A DNA stretch of 64,000 nt from assembly GCA_024509875.1 (NCBI GenBank), contig JAMPIV010011351.1, positions 1-64,000 on the forward strand, in the 5' to 3' direction. This document shows, one piece after another, positions 1 to 9,491 of the stretch. This DNA is from Oreohelix idahoensis (lineage: Eukaryota; Mollusca; Gastropoda; Stylommatophora; Oreohelicidae). A program made the translations under genes and the position numbers. The notes under the pieces are model-generated. The model saw only the letters and a program-made list of their open reading frames with translations. It was not told where the DNA came from and did no database searches. The first letter of the stretch is position 1, and each line of letters starts with the position of its first letter.

Positions 1-300
1 AGCCGAAATCAATTACTCAACTAGCGAAAAAGAATGTTCTTGCAGTAATATGGGCAATAAAGAAATTCAATATTTATATCTGTATGGGAAGGCCTTTTTT
101 TTTAAGTTGCAAACAGACCACAAACCTTTATCGTTTCTAGCACAGGCTAGGCATGAGAACTCCAGGTTACTCCGATGGTCTTTACTTTTGGCTCCATATA
201 ATTTTAGCATTGAGTATATATCTGGAAAAAACAAATTTGGGAGCGGATTTTTTAAGCCGCCATCCGTGTGATGAGAATCACCGTAAACCCCAGAAATAAT
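1..300 (+). pseudogene. RNase H C-terminal end of a Gmr1-like gypsy pol (element 0)
   Basis: This is the last part of a retrotransposon RNase H domain; the rest of the element lies left of the window. The reading frame shows the QTDHKPL motif with the third RNase H acidic residue, then the ARHENSRLLRWSLLL and FSIEYISGK blocks, which align with the complete copies at 38280-41966 and 54118-55389. The closing catalytic block (GADFLSRHP in the other copies) is reached only after a one-base shift near 235-245, and the frame is also broken upstream of about 50. It is followed by a purine tract and an LTR, with no env-like frame in between. It shows that family A (elements 0, 1 and 2) once had RNase H-bearing members, unlike elements 1 and 2 here. 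Confidence 0.85.
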
Positions 301-355
301 AATAAATTTCTCTATGTGTATATAGAATAAAGGACTGACATATAATGTCTGTTTT

Positions 356-366
356 AAGAGGGGAGA
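356..366 (+). promoter_or_regulatory. Polypurine tract of element 0
   Basis: The purine run AAGAGGGGAGA lies directly before the LTR start TGTCGTGG. This is the expected plus-strand priming site. The same tract precedes the 3' LTRs of elements 1 and 2. Confidence 0.8.
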
Positions 367-2492
367 TGTCGTGGAATATTCTAATCCACATATATAAATT
401 AAAAGGTAAATGTAAAGCGTAACAAATAAATTCTAATAAAGAAAAGAGCAATGGTAAAATAACAGTGCTGTCACAAGGAATGTACTCGAAATCCCCTTTG
501 TTTTATGCTTCGTCTGCAAATTGTAACGCTTTCACGTTGATAGTAAAAGCCTACTATATTATTACCCGCTTTCTTCAATGAAACGTGTGCTGTATTTCTT
601 GGAAAAACATTGAGAGGCAGACTGCGTAATGACCTACATCTTCGAAACAGGAGGTCGAAGAAATTGCATATTTTGAACGCAGCCACTTAGCTCTTTTAAA
701 TTTGTATATTTGGGTTCCTTAGGGTTTGCTGACAAAGAATATGTAAAACGTTACGCAAATAGTCTAGGAATTAACAAGTTATAACCAAAATAAAATATTG
801 GGGATGCCTGACAGCATGAAATCATTTCTGCTCATAAAATTTTTTTATAACGTGTTTGAAAAAACCTTGCGTACGGAAATAGCCTACCATGTAAACTCCA
901 AATTGATTGGAGCGCAACAAATATAAGACTAAACACGATTGGTCGGACTATAAATACTATATTTGGTTGTTAGGGGAGACGTAGGAAGTTAAAATTTTTT
1001 CAAACCCTTGTCGAAACGTGGCTCCATTGGCCAGACTCGCTGATATACTCACTTAGGAGCGTTAGTTCGAGACCACTAGTTCAAATAAGCTTGATAAAGC
1101 AACAGTGCGTTGAAGCCAGCTCACATTTTTGCTAAAATAAAAGCCTGGAACATAAGCAGATGGGAATTTGTGCCAGTATTTGTGCCAGAATTCATTGCTA
1201 ATCAACGTATCTGTGTTTGTTTCCATGAATTGTGGTAAGCTTGAAACATTCAGTATCTTTTAATGAAAATTGAATGTGAATTGTTAATTTATGCCTGTAT
1301 ATATGTGTAGTTCAGTAGCAAACATGATGTAAAGCTTATAATGCTCCAGCCTGAACAGAAGGTGTCGGAGGAAAGTAAAACTGCATGGAATGGCCAAACA
1401 GTACACTGACACCTAGATTATTGATTAGACAGAAATAATGCTGGAAGTGCAGAGGCGTAGTAACCATTAAGGAGGTTAATACTGGTATAAAGTATTTCAG
1501 ATGAAGCTGACAGTTGGCCTAACGCTCTGAACTCAATGTTTGTGATGTATTGTGCTCAGTGTAAAAAGAGAGTATCAATTAGTTATGAAGTAGAAGGTAC
1601 ATCCTTCTTGTTTTCAGGGACCGTGGTCTTGATGGTATTGAGCAGCACCTGGTCAGAGCTTTGCTGAATCCAGAGTCGGACAGCATACTCCTTGGTCCAT
1701 TTAGCTATCAGTGAGGTGTCTCCAGAGCACAGGGGAGAAATCGAGCAGAGGAGTCTTTTCCTGCCGCCATCACGCAAGATAAGCTGATGTGGCCAGCTGA
1801 GCTCAAAATTATGTACCCCATCTTAAAATAACATTGTAACATAAACTTAAGAGGGGAAGTAAATTGTTTTAATAACAGGAACTGAGAACATCTCCAATAC
1901 TAGCTCCCATAAAGACAAACTATTGAAGTCATGATGACAAATACCAACAGAGCTTGAACAAAACAAAACCAGTATTACCTCATATTACTACTACATAACT
2001 GACACACATAGGATACTTTTAATAATATATGTCACTACAATATACATATTGAGAAATTCTGTACATATAACTTGTAATTAAAATTGATTGTGATTCCTGG
2101 TTCCCTTTGTATTTGAATCAGGACACATATTCATTCATAACAGCAATGAATACATATTGTTATTTGAAAAGTTATCAGTGACTCCTTTAAGATATCCTTT
2201 AGAGTGTTATATGTATGTGAGTGTCACAGTGTTGTCAAGTGTGGTGGAATAAATTAAATTGTTTATCTGTCTGTTGTTGTTATGACTTACACTTCATCAT
2301 ACACATACCCTAGACATACAACGTAGTCATCACACTATTCCAGAATAATTCTGACTGAGATATATATATATGTGGCAGCAAGTAAGGTTATCTATAATAC
2401 ACTACTCTTATTAGATATAGATACCTTCACAGCTGATCTCAGTCAGTACACTAAGTCCCCTATAAATATTTATAACATCCCACTTCACCACA
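367..2492 (+). repeat. 3' LTR of element 0 (family A, 2126 bp)
   Basis: It starts TGTCGTGGAATATT after the purine tract and ends CACTTCACCACA, the termini shared with the LTRs of element 2. A TATA box (TATAAATA) lies at 949-956 and a polyadenylation signal (AATAAA) at 1136-1141, so the transcript start and the R region are expected in between. A tRNA-like stretch with a B-box-like GTTCGAGACC lies near 1020-1075. At its right end it abuts a minus-strand LTR fragment of the same family with no intervening DNA, which indicates that element 0 inserted into the 3' LTR of element 1. Confidence 0.85.
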
Positions 2493-3353
2493 TAGCCTTA
2501 CATTTATTGCGCTCCAATCAAATCGGATTTAACATGGAGACCCATTTCCCGTACAATGGTGGGGTGAAAATCTGCCACTGAGCGATTCTGATTTGGGTGT
2601 TGTCTGACATCCCTCACTATTTCTTTTGGCTATAATTTGGTAATTCCTAGACTATTTGCGTAACGTTTAACATATTCTTTGTCAGCAAGTCCTAAGGAAC
2701 CCAAATATACAAATTTAAAGGAGCTAAGTGGCTGCGTTCAAAATATGCACTTTCTTCTACCTCCTGTTTACTTCGAATACGATGTGGTGTCTGGGTACTG
2801 TAATGTTTTCAAACGTAAACCAGTATAATGTCATATTTCCTAATAAGAATTTTCAGGTTTTTAAAAACTAACTCTCGTATGGGTAGTGTTGTTTATCACT
2901 GTCGATTTGAAAAAAAAAGCTAGTGCTTGTGGCCTTACACGCGTGATGGTAGTAATTGTGTATCGCGAGACTGCGTTAGTATTGCCTGCGTTCCGGCTTT
3001 CAGCCTCTCCCTTTCTTTCTATCTTTAGTCCATCTGTCTTTCGTTTTTGGTAACGTAGTGTATAAAATGACATGAATGGAATTTTAAATCTAGGTCAGAT
3101 TGCGTATCTCAAGGTTTTTCTTAGAAAGGGAGTACACGTTTTATCGTAGAAAGCGGGTATTGAAGCAGTAGGCTTTTACTATCAACGTGAAACGTTGCAA
3201 TTTGCAGACGAAGGAGAAAACAAAGGGGATTTCGAGTACAGTCATTGTGACAGCACTGTTCTTTACCATTCTTCTTTCCTTTTATTGAATTTATGTGTTA
3301 GCCTTTACATTTACCTGATAATTTATATATGTGGATTAGAATATTTCACGACA
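2493..3353 (-). repeat. Truncated 3' LTR of element 1
   Basis: It is homologous to 7669-8528 of the complete 5' LTR and ends at the minus-strand LTR start (TCACGACA on the plus strand, reverse of TGTCGTGA). It holds only the upstream U3 part; the TATA box, R and U5 are cut off where the LTR of element 0 begins. The bases TAGCC at 2493-2497 would be one copy of the 5-bp target duplication of element 0. Confidence 0.85.
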
Positions 3354-3541
3354 TCTCCCCTCTTAAAACAGACATCTTATGTCAGTCCTTTATTCTATAT
3401 ACACATAGATAAATGTAAGTCGACTTGACTTTACTCTGCTGTTGTGCTATCATGGTTTTATGTAGTTGGGTCCATTCAGAGTAAGCACTACTCATGAAAT
3501 CTGCCTCAGACCTCTACAACCAATAATATCTTTCGGTTATG

Positions 3542-3685
3542 TTACTGAACAGCCGCAAGGGTGACTGCTTGTCTTAATGATGCTTCACAACCCGTATTCA
3601 CCATTTTTCTTCTCTGAGTCTGCGCAATGACATGTCCAGAGAACATTAGATTTTCCTCAAAATGTACGTTATGAGGAGATAACAT
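3542..3685 (-). other. Small 47-codon frame in the 3' tail of element 1
   Basis: Between the RT breakpoint and the 3' LTR lies about 450 bp with no counterpart in elements 3 and 4. An ATG frame of 47 codons begins MLSPHNVHFEEN and ends at TAA. The same frame with the same length lies at 25714-25857 in element 2, but several of its codons differ by amino acid replacements. I do not recognise the product. It may be the remnant of a 3' accessory frame or chance openness in a shared non-coding tail. Confidence 0.35.
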
Positions 3686-3809
3686 ATACCTGGTGATAGC
3701 AGAGTTTTCGTAGGGGATCCCATAATCTTCTTATTAGCCTGTATGGAACATTCGGAATATCCTCAATCAAAGAGGCAACTCAGGGATTCATTACGTTCCT
3801 CCGAAATGT

Positions 3810-4359
3810 TTACATCCAACAATTTTGTCTGATCTCAGGTTTTACTGGAATCTGATAGTAGCCTTTACTCAGATCCACCCTTGAGAAATATTTAGCTTTA
3901 TTTAGTCTGGCAAACAGCTGATTTGTATCCGGCAATGGATCCACCTGTCCTTCTGTAATAGCATTCCGTCTCCTGTAATCTATACAGAGTCTATGTTCTC
4001 CAGAGGGTTTTCTTAAGAGTACAACACCGGAACTATACGAAGATTCACTGTGTGAAATAATTCCTTCCTTCAACAAATAGTCTATCTCTTCCTTCAAAGC
4101 TTTCTCCTTAGCAAAAGGAATCGAATAGGGTTTCATACAGACAGGTGTGGGATCTATCAGCTTCATATCATATTCCAATAAGTTTGTATGCCCTGGTCGG
4201 TCTGTTAACACCTCGGCATTGATTGTCGAGAACCTGTTGCACTCTCTCTTTCTGAGTTTTCGTTAAATGTGTACTGATTTTCACCTGTGCCGCTGTCTCA
4301 CAGGGGTGTAATGGATATTCAAATGATGAAAGTGGTTCCTTTTTCATCTCCATGTCCAC
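3810..4359 (-). pseudogene. Truncated reverse transcriptase remnant of element 1
   Basis: Two overlapping frames encode the start of a gypsy RT: a linker with HLTKTQKERVQQVL, then TNLLEYDMKL, the fingers region with KPSGEHRLCIDYRR and the first catalytic motif RVDLSKGYYQIPV. It stops before the FMDD box and is joined to the non-coding tail. The two frames overlap near 4168-4211 because of a frameshift. The GPY/F tail of integrase that precedes RT in elements 2, 3 and 4 is missing here, removed by a deletion whose ends share a few bases near 4355. The product cannot be an active polymerase. The minus strand is coding, in line with ORF1 upstream. Confidence 0.85.
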
Positions 4360-4372
4360 GTTCTTAACAGCG

Positions 4373-6442
4373 TTACATATGGACCTTTAATTGTGTGGAC
4401 CTATTTGTCCATGCACCGGTATGGTCTCTTCCACTGGAAGCGCTATAGTGATGATTTTTCTTCCCAGAATTATCAGTCACAAAACGACCGCTACCAATTC
4501 TTTTCTTGGGGCTGTCTCCCCACTTAAAATTCTTGATGAGAGATTTCCTCTCTACATCTTCTTCCTCCAGTTTGTTTAAGTCCGATTGAGGGATTTTCGG
4601 CTTATCCTGGGGTAAGACATCTTTTTGCACTCTCCGCATAGTGGCCATTGTAAAACAATTAAGTGAAGCTTGTCCGTGAAAAGGGGCTTCCCATTCCATT
4701 TGGTCCACTTTATCAAATTTATTTTTCTTTCTATTGTCAGGCCTACGGTTGCCCCGTGGCGTGTCCAGGTCCTGATCAATGTTCCCACTTGTGGGTGTTC
4801 CCTCATGTGCTATGCTACACCTTTCTACAAAATTCTCAATGTCCCACCTTGCCTTGGGCCAATAATAATTGTGAGCCACCTTTTGGATGATGGTACCTAT
4901 TTTTTCATGGTCCCCATCTGGTTTCACATGTAGGCTCCTTATTAATTCTGCCCTATATCTTTTAGGAAGTACCAGCTGTCCCTGACCTTTGGATCTAGCT
5001 CCAGTCTTCCTATACATCAACTTGTTTTTCATGTAAAAATCTCCCTTGCCTGGAGTTGGATGACAGGTTGACAATTTCCTGAAACAAGGCTTGAGGGTCT
5101 TATCCCCAGCCTGTGCCTTCCTCATCTCTTCTGGAGTGGTATCTAACAGAATATCCTCCTCCTTTCTTGAGGTTGACCTGACCTGAAGGGTGGCCATAAC
5201 AATAGGGTTCCTTCTGCATCGGTCAGTGTCATGATTGTTCATCTTACAATTTTTACACCACCTTTTCCCTTGGTTGAAAGATTTTCTTTCATCATATTTC
5301 CTTTCATCGAATTGTGGGGTTTTATTTTTATTGTCATACCGTGGCCTATCAAACTGGTGCTTACCTTTGTTTTGATCTCTAGGATCAAATTTATTAAAGT
5401 TCTGTGGTGCCCTAAAATTATCCACCTGTTTCTTTGTATTACCTGTTACCTCTGCTTGAGCCGCTTGATACCTTTCAGCAACATTTAGCAACTCACCCAG
5501 CCTCTCTGCACCTTGTTCCATGAGAAACTTTCTCATGTCTGGAGCCATGGACTCTCTTAATTGTTCTATAAGGACCATTTCCTTAAGATCTTGGGTTTTC
5601 CCCAGAGAAGTCCATTTCTCCAAGTATGTCTCTAACCGTGCAGAGAACTGGTGATAGGTTTCACCTGACAGTAGTTTAGCATTCCTAAATTTTTTCCTAT
5701 AAAATTCTGCGTTCTTTTCATATCTTAACAAAAGAGCCTGCTTTAGCATGTCATAATTTTCCTGATCACCTCTGCTCATTTTGGCAAAAACTTCATAAGC
5801 TGCCCCACGAAGACCTTGAGATAACTTTAAGCTCCACCTTTCTCTCTCTAACCCATATGTGGTAGCTAATAGTTCATATCTATTTAGATAGCTCTCAATA
5901 TCATCGTCTTTCTCAACAAAGTGATCTAAATGAAAATTCATAGCTGAGGTTGAGGCTCCCTGACTAGCAGTGGCATCAGAGGTAAAGGGACTGGCACCAT
6001 TTTCAGGAGCATGGCCCTGAAACTCAAACTCCCTTAGTCGTAACTCATGTTCCCTTTGTAATCTCTTATCCTCTGCTTCCCTTTCTGCAGCCAATCGCTT
6101 GTCTTCCCTTTCTGCAGCTAATTTCTTCTCTTCTCTTTCTGCAGCCTGTCTTCTTTCCTCGGCTTCCAATGCTTTAGCCTCTTTGTCAGCCTCAATCTGC
6201 AACCTCTTATTCTCAGCCTCAATCTGCAACCTCTTAATCTCTTTTTCAGCCTCTATTCTCTTATCTTCGGCCAATCTTTCAGATTCTAATTTTCTTTCGG
6301 CCTCTTTTTCTAATCTTCTTTCTTCCCGTTCAATATATTTGTCACATTCAGCAGTGACATAAGCAATCATAATTTGCCCGTCCATTCCTAACTCTTTCGC
6401 AGTCTGTACAGCAGCAGATCGAAATTTTGCCAAGTCGGCCAT
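4373..6442 (-). CDS. ORF1 of element 1: Gag with SCAN-like capsid, CCHC knuckle, degenerate integrase finger and novel C-terminal domain
   Basis: This 689-residue frame is intact. Residues 36-140 form a highly charged E/K/R coiled coil. Residues about 170-330 form a helical capsid module resembling the SCAN domain (RWSLKLSQGLRG, YHQFSARLETYLEKW, MRKFLMEQGAERLGELL). Residues 396-409 are a perfect CX2CX4HX4C knuckle (WCKNCKMNNHDTDRC). The protease present in elements 3 and 4 is missing, the knuckle joining within a few residues the region that follows protease there. Residues 491-548 resemble the integrase zinc finger but end CSIAHEG where element 3 has CPEC. Residues 549-689 replace the integrase catalytic core with a basic stretch (MATMRRVQKDVL, IKNFKWGDSPKK, RIGSGRF) that matches no family I know. 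The start agrees with the MADLAKFRSA start of elements 2 and 3. It probably forms particles and binds RNA; the role of the new domain is unknown. Confidence 0.85.
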   Translation of the reverse strand: MADLAKFRSAAVQTAKELGMDGQIMIAYVTAECDKYIEREERRLEKEAERKLESERLAEDKRIEAEKEIKRLQIEAENKRLQIEADKEAKALEAEERRQAAEREEKKLAAEREDKRLAAEREAEDKRLQREHELRLREFEFQGHAPENGASPFTSDATASQGASTSAMNFHLDHFVEKDDDIESYLNRYELLATTYGLERERWSLKLSQGLRGAAYEVFAKMSRGDQENYDMLKQALLLRYEKNAEFYRKKFRNAKLLSGETYHQFSARLETYLEKWTSLGKTQDLKEMVLIEQLRESMAPDMRKFLMEQGAERLGELLNVAERYQAAQAEVTGNTKKQVDNFRAPQNFNKFDPRDQNKGKHQFDRPRYDNKNKTPQFDERKYDERKSFNQGKRWCKNCKMNNHDTDRCRRNPIVMATLQVRSTSRKEEDILLDTTPEEMRKAQAGDKTLKPCFRKLSTCHPTPGKGDFYMKNKLMYRKTGARSKGQGQLVLPKRYRAELIRSLHVKPDGDHEKIGTIIQKVAHNYYWPKARWDIENFVERCSIAHEGTPTSGNIDQDLDTPRGNRRPDNRKKNKFDKVDQMEWEAPFHGQASLNCFTMATMRRVQKDVLPQDKPKIPQSDLNKLEEEDVERKSLIKNFKWGDSPKKRIGSGRFVTDNSGKKNHHYSASSGRDHTGAWTNRSTQLKVHM

Positions 6443-6590
6443 TGTCTAACATGCAATTGTAAGCAATTCAATCTTTCAATAATTATCTAAGGACACTACA
6501 GGCACTGAGAGCTCAACCTTATTTATTTTCACCCAAGGATACTTTTTAATTCTTTTTATTCCCAATATCTATAACAGGAGAAAGTTCAAT

Positions 6591-6608
6591 ATCCCGGACG
6601 AGCCCCCA
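6591..6608 (-). promoter_or_regulatory. Primer binding site, tRNA-Pro type, element 1
   Basis: Read on the minus strand it is TGGGGGCTCGTCCGGGAT, complementary to the 3' end of tRNA-Pro, the site also used by murine gammaretroviruses. It lies five bases after the 5' LTR end, the same spacing as in element 2. Confidence 0.9.
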
Positions 6609-6613
6609 ATATA

Positions 6614-8528
6614 TGTGGTAAAGTGGGATGTTATAAATACTTATAGGGGACTTAGTGTACTGACTGAGATCAGCTGTGAAGGTATCTGTATCTAATAGGT
6701 GTAGTGTTTTACAGATAACCTTACTTGCTACCACATTATGCCTCAGTCAGAATTATTCTGGAATATTGTGATGACTACGTTAAATGTCTAGGGTATGTAT
6801 ATGATGAAGTGTAAGTCACAACAACAACATACAGATAAACAATTTAATTTATTCCACCACACGTGACAACACTGTGACACTCACACACATTTAACACTCT
6901 ATAAGACTATTCTTAAATGAGGCACTGGTAAATTTTCAAATATAAATATGTATTAATTACTGTCACTAATATATATGTGTCCTGATTCAAATACAAAGTG
7001 AACCAGGAATCACAATCAATTTTAATTACAATTTATATGTACAGGATTTATCACTATGAATCTTGTAGTGACATATTTTATTAATATTATCTTATGTGTG
7101 TCAGTTGTGTAGTAGTAATATGAGGTAATACTGGTTTTGTTTTTTCAAATTATGTTGTTATTTGTCATCATGACTTCAAGTGTTTGTTTATCTTGTAAAT
7201 GGTATGGGGAAAAGTTCACAGTTCCTATCAATTTAAACACTGTATTTTCCCTCTGGTTTATGATAAAGTCAGATTTTGAGGGGGGGCATAATGTTGAGCT
7301 CCACTGGCCACATAGGCTTATCTTTCGTGATGGCGGCAGGAAAAGACTCCTCTGCTCGATAGCCTCCCTGTGTTCTGGAGACACCTCACTGGTCACTATC
7401 TGGACCCAGGAGTATGCTGTCAGCCTCTAGGTTCAGCAAAGCTCCGACCAGGTGCTGCTCAATAACTTTTGGACCACGGTCCCACACAACGCACTGGTTC
7501 TGTAGTAAGTTTATTTGAACATGTGGTGGTGACCTGACGCCTCTGATTGACTATATTCGCGGGTCTAACCAATCGTGCCATGTTTACCCAATCGTTTGAA
7601 AAAAAGTACTCCTACTCCCGTTTCCCTTGACAACAAAAGATAGTATTTATAGCCCGACTAATCGTGTTTAGCCTTACATTTATTGCGCTCCAATCAAATC
7701 GGATTTAACATGGAGACCCATTTCCCGTACAATGGTGGGGTGAAAATCTGCCACTGAGCGATTCTGATTTGGGTGTTGTCTGACATCCCTCACTATTTCT
7801 TTTGGCTATAATTTGGTAATTCCTAGACTATTTGCGTAACGTTTAACATATTCTTTGTCAGCAAGTCCTAAGGAACCCAAATATACAAATTTAAAGGAGC
7901 TAAGTGGCTGCGTTCAAAATATGCACTTTCTTCTACCTCCTGTTTACTTCGAATACGATGTGGTGTCTGGGTACTGTAATGTTTTCAAACGTAAACCAGT
8001 ATAATGTCATATTTCCTAATAAGAATTTTCAGGTTTTTAAAAACTAACTCTCGTATGGGTAGTGTTGTTTATCACTGTCGATTTGAAAAAAAAGCTAGTG
8101 CTTGTGGCCTTACACGCGTGATGGTAGTAATTGTGTATCGCGAGACTGTGTTAGTATTGCCTGCGTTCCGGCTTTCAGCCTCTCCCTTTCTTTCTATCTT
8201 TAGTCCATCTGTCTTTCGTTTTTGGTAACGTAGTGTATAAAATGACATGAATGGAATTTTAAATCTAGGTTAGATTGCGTATCTCAAGGTTTTTCTTAGA
8301 AAGGGAGTACACGTTTTATCGTAGAAAGCGGGTATTGAAGCAGTAGGCTTTTACTATCAACGTGAAACGTTGCAATTTGCAGACGAAGGAGAAAACAAGG
8401 GGGATTTCGAGTACAGTCATTGTGACAGCACTGTTCTTTACCATTCTTCTTTCCTTTTATTGAATTTATGTGTTAGGCTTTACATTTACCTGATAATTTA
8501 TATATGTGGATTAGAATATTTCACGACA
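6614..8528 (-). repeat. Complete 5' LTR of element 1 (1915 bp)
   Basis: On the minus strand it runs from TGTCGTGA (right end, 8528) to ATACCACA (left, 6614). The TATA box TATAAATA is at 7644-7651, minus strand. A tRNA-like A-box segment (ATTGGTTAGACCCGCG, read on the minus strand) lies near 7540-7565. A frame antisense to the LTR at 7137-7430 carries the same FRDGGRKRLLCSI block seen antisense in the other family A LTRs. Confidence 0.85.
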
Positions 8529-8672
8529 GCCTCATGTCTCTCTTGCACACATCTTTGAACCTCAGCTACGGTCGCCCAACTGTTCTTTTGCCATCTGCCA
8601 GTAGTCCGTAGAAGATATCTTTCGGAGTGCGATCATTTTTCATGCGGCTGACATGGTCAAGCCAGCGAAGTA
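8529..8672 (-). pseudogene. LINE reverse transcriptase C-terminal fragment, minus strand
   Basis: The minus strand reads LRWLDHVSRMKNDRTPKDIF, then YGLLADGKRTVGRP, a stop, and LRFKDVCKRDMR. This is the conserved region downstream of RT in many animal LINE proteins (wild-type pattern GHV-RM, GKR--GRPK-R-KD). It is cut by the LTR of element 1 at 8528, and has one nonsense codon. It lies beside a plus-strand LINE fragment of a different family, so this stretch has been hit repeatedly. Confidence 0.7.
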
Positions 8673-8765
8673 TACGCTGTCACATGATAATTTTCATCCG
8701 TTTGTGACGGTACCACACAGCTGGCACAGACGTGAGAACAGTGGAGTCACTTTTTACAGTATCAT

Positions 8766-9045
8766 TTGGACACTGTTTTAAACATGGTGTGGTGTAACAT
8801 TAACAATATGTTCATTAATAAAAATCAAAACTCAGTCATTAACTACATCAACCCGTCAAAACATTCAATACTGTCAGACAAATATGTTTTCATTATCTCT
8901 AGATGGAGAACATACGAGATTAAGCAAGTTACACAGCACAGATTTTTAGGTGTGATAATTGACCAATCTGTAAGCTGAAAGTCGCATTTTACTTTGCAAG
9001 ATCTCTCAAAAATGGTTTCAACTCTCAAAAATAAAAATAAAAACT
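8766..9045 (+). pseudogene. LINE reverse transcriptase fragment (thumb region)
   Basis: The plus strand encodes NINNMFINKNQNSVINYI and then TYEIKQVTQHRFLGVIIDQS, the typical end of a LINE RT, where a beta-turn precedes FLGV-ID. It is ended by a stop after QSVS and the homology continues past it (KSHFTLQDLSKMV). Further LINE C-terminal sequence on the same strand lies at 11015-11290. The intervening SINE and 17-bp array probably split one old LINE copy. A CR1/Jockey-like family is likely, but the clade cannot be set from this length. Confidence 0.6.
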
Positions 9046-9169
9046 TGTAATGTCCGCACTCTAGACTTACATACTATTTTGCATATATTCAAAGACATCT
9101 TGCTTATTGCTGAAATATCCACAGTCGCTGTAGCTTTCCGGTTCTGAAACATTTAGAGTCCCTATAGAG

Positions 9170-9440
9170 CGTCCGATTGTCAGAGTGGTTAGAGTGCTGG
9201 TCTCTTGCGGTAAACGTGCCGGGTTGGAATCACGGTACCGACAAGTTCTAGTCTACCCAGCTGTAAATGGGTACCTGACTCTGATCTTTGAGTTAGGGAA
9301 GGAAATGGCAGCGAGGAGATGGTCACCCCCACCTCTAGATGCTGGACCTAATATGGTGAGGTCTCTAACACATCACTTCCCTACAGCAGTATCAGGTATG
9401 GGAGTACCTTTACCTTTTATAGAAAAGATCTCTACGTCTT
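9170..9440 (+). mobile_element. tRNA-derived SINE
   Basis: The head has a Pol III A-box-like TGGTTAGAGTGCTGG and a B-box-like GGGTTGGAATC (canonical GGTTCGAATC). It is followed by the body CTGTAAATGGGTACCTGACT and GAGTTAGGGAAGG, which recurs at 46437-46595 (reverse orientation, twice) and 46650-46740. It ends near ACCTTTACCTTTTA, close to the 17-bp repeat array. Confidence 0.65.
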
Positions 9441-9491
9441 GTTTGCTTAAAGGAAACAATTCCAGAGCTCAGCTGTTTTCGCAGCTGAATA

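Larger units (their letters stand above)
2493..8528 (-). mobile_element. Element 1: non-autonomous Gmr1-like gypsy retrotransposon, minus strand
   Basis: Reading on the minus strand: 5' LTR 6614-8528, tRNA-Pro primer site 6591-6608, ORF1 4373-6442, a truncated RT remnant about 3810-4360, a non-coding tail, a purine tract, and a 3' LTR of which only 2493-3353 remains in the window. Protease, the integrase DDE core, the RT catalytic box and RNase H are absent. The RT breakpoint is the same as in element 2 (near 3815 here, 25585 there), so the two belong to one amplified defective subfamily and did not decay independently. Element 0 is nested in its 3' LTR. The right target flank is GCCTC; the left flank lies outside the window. 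Confidence 0.85.
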
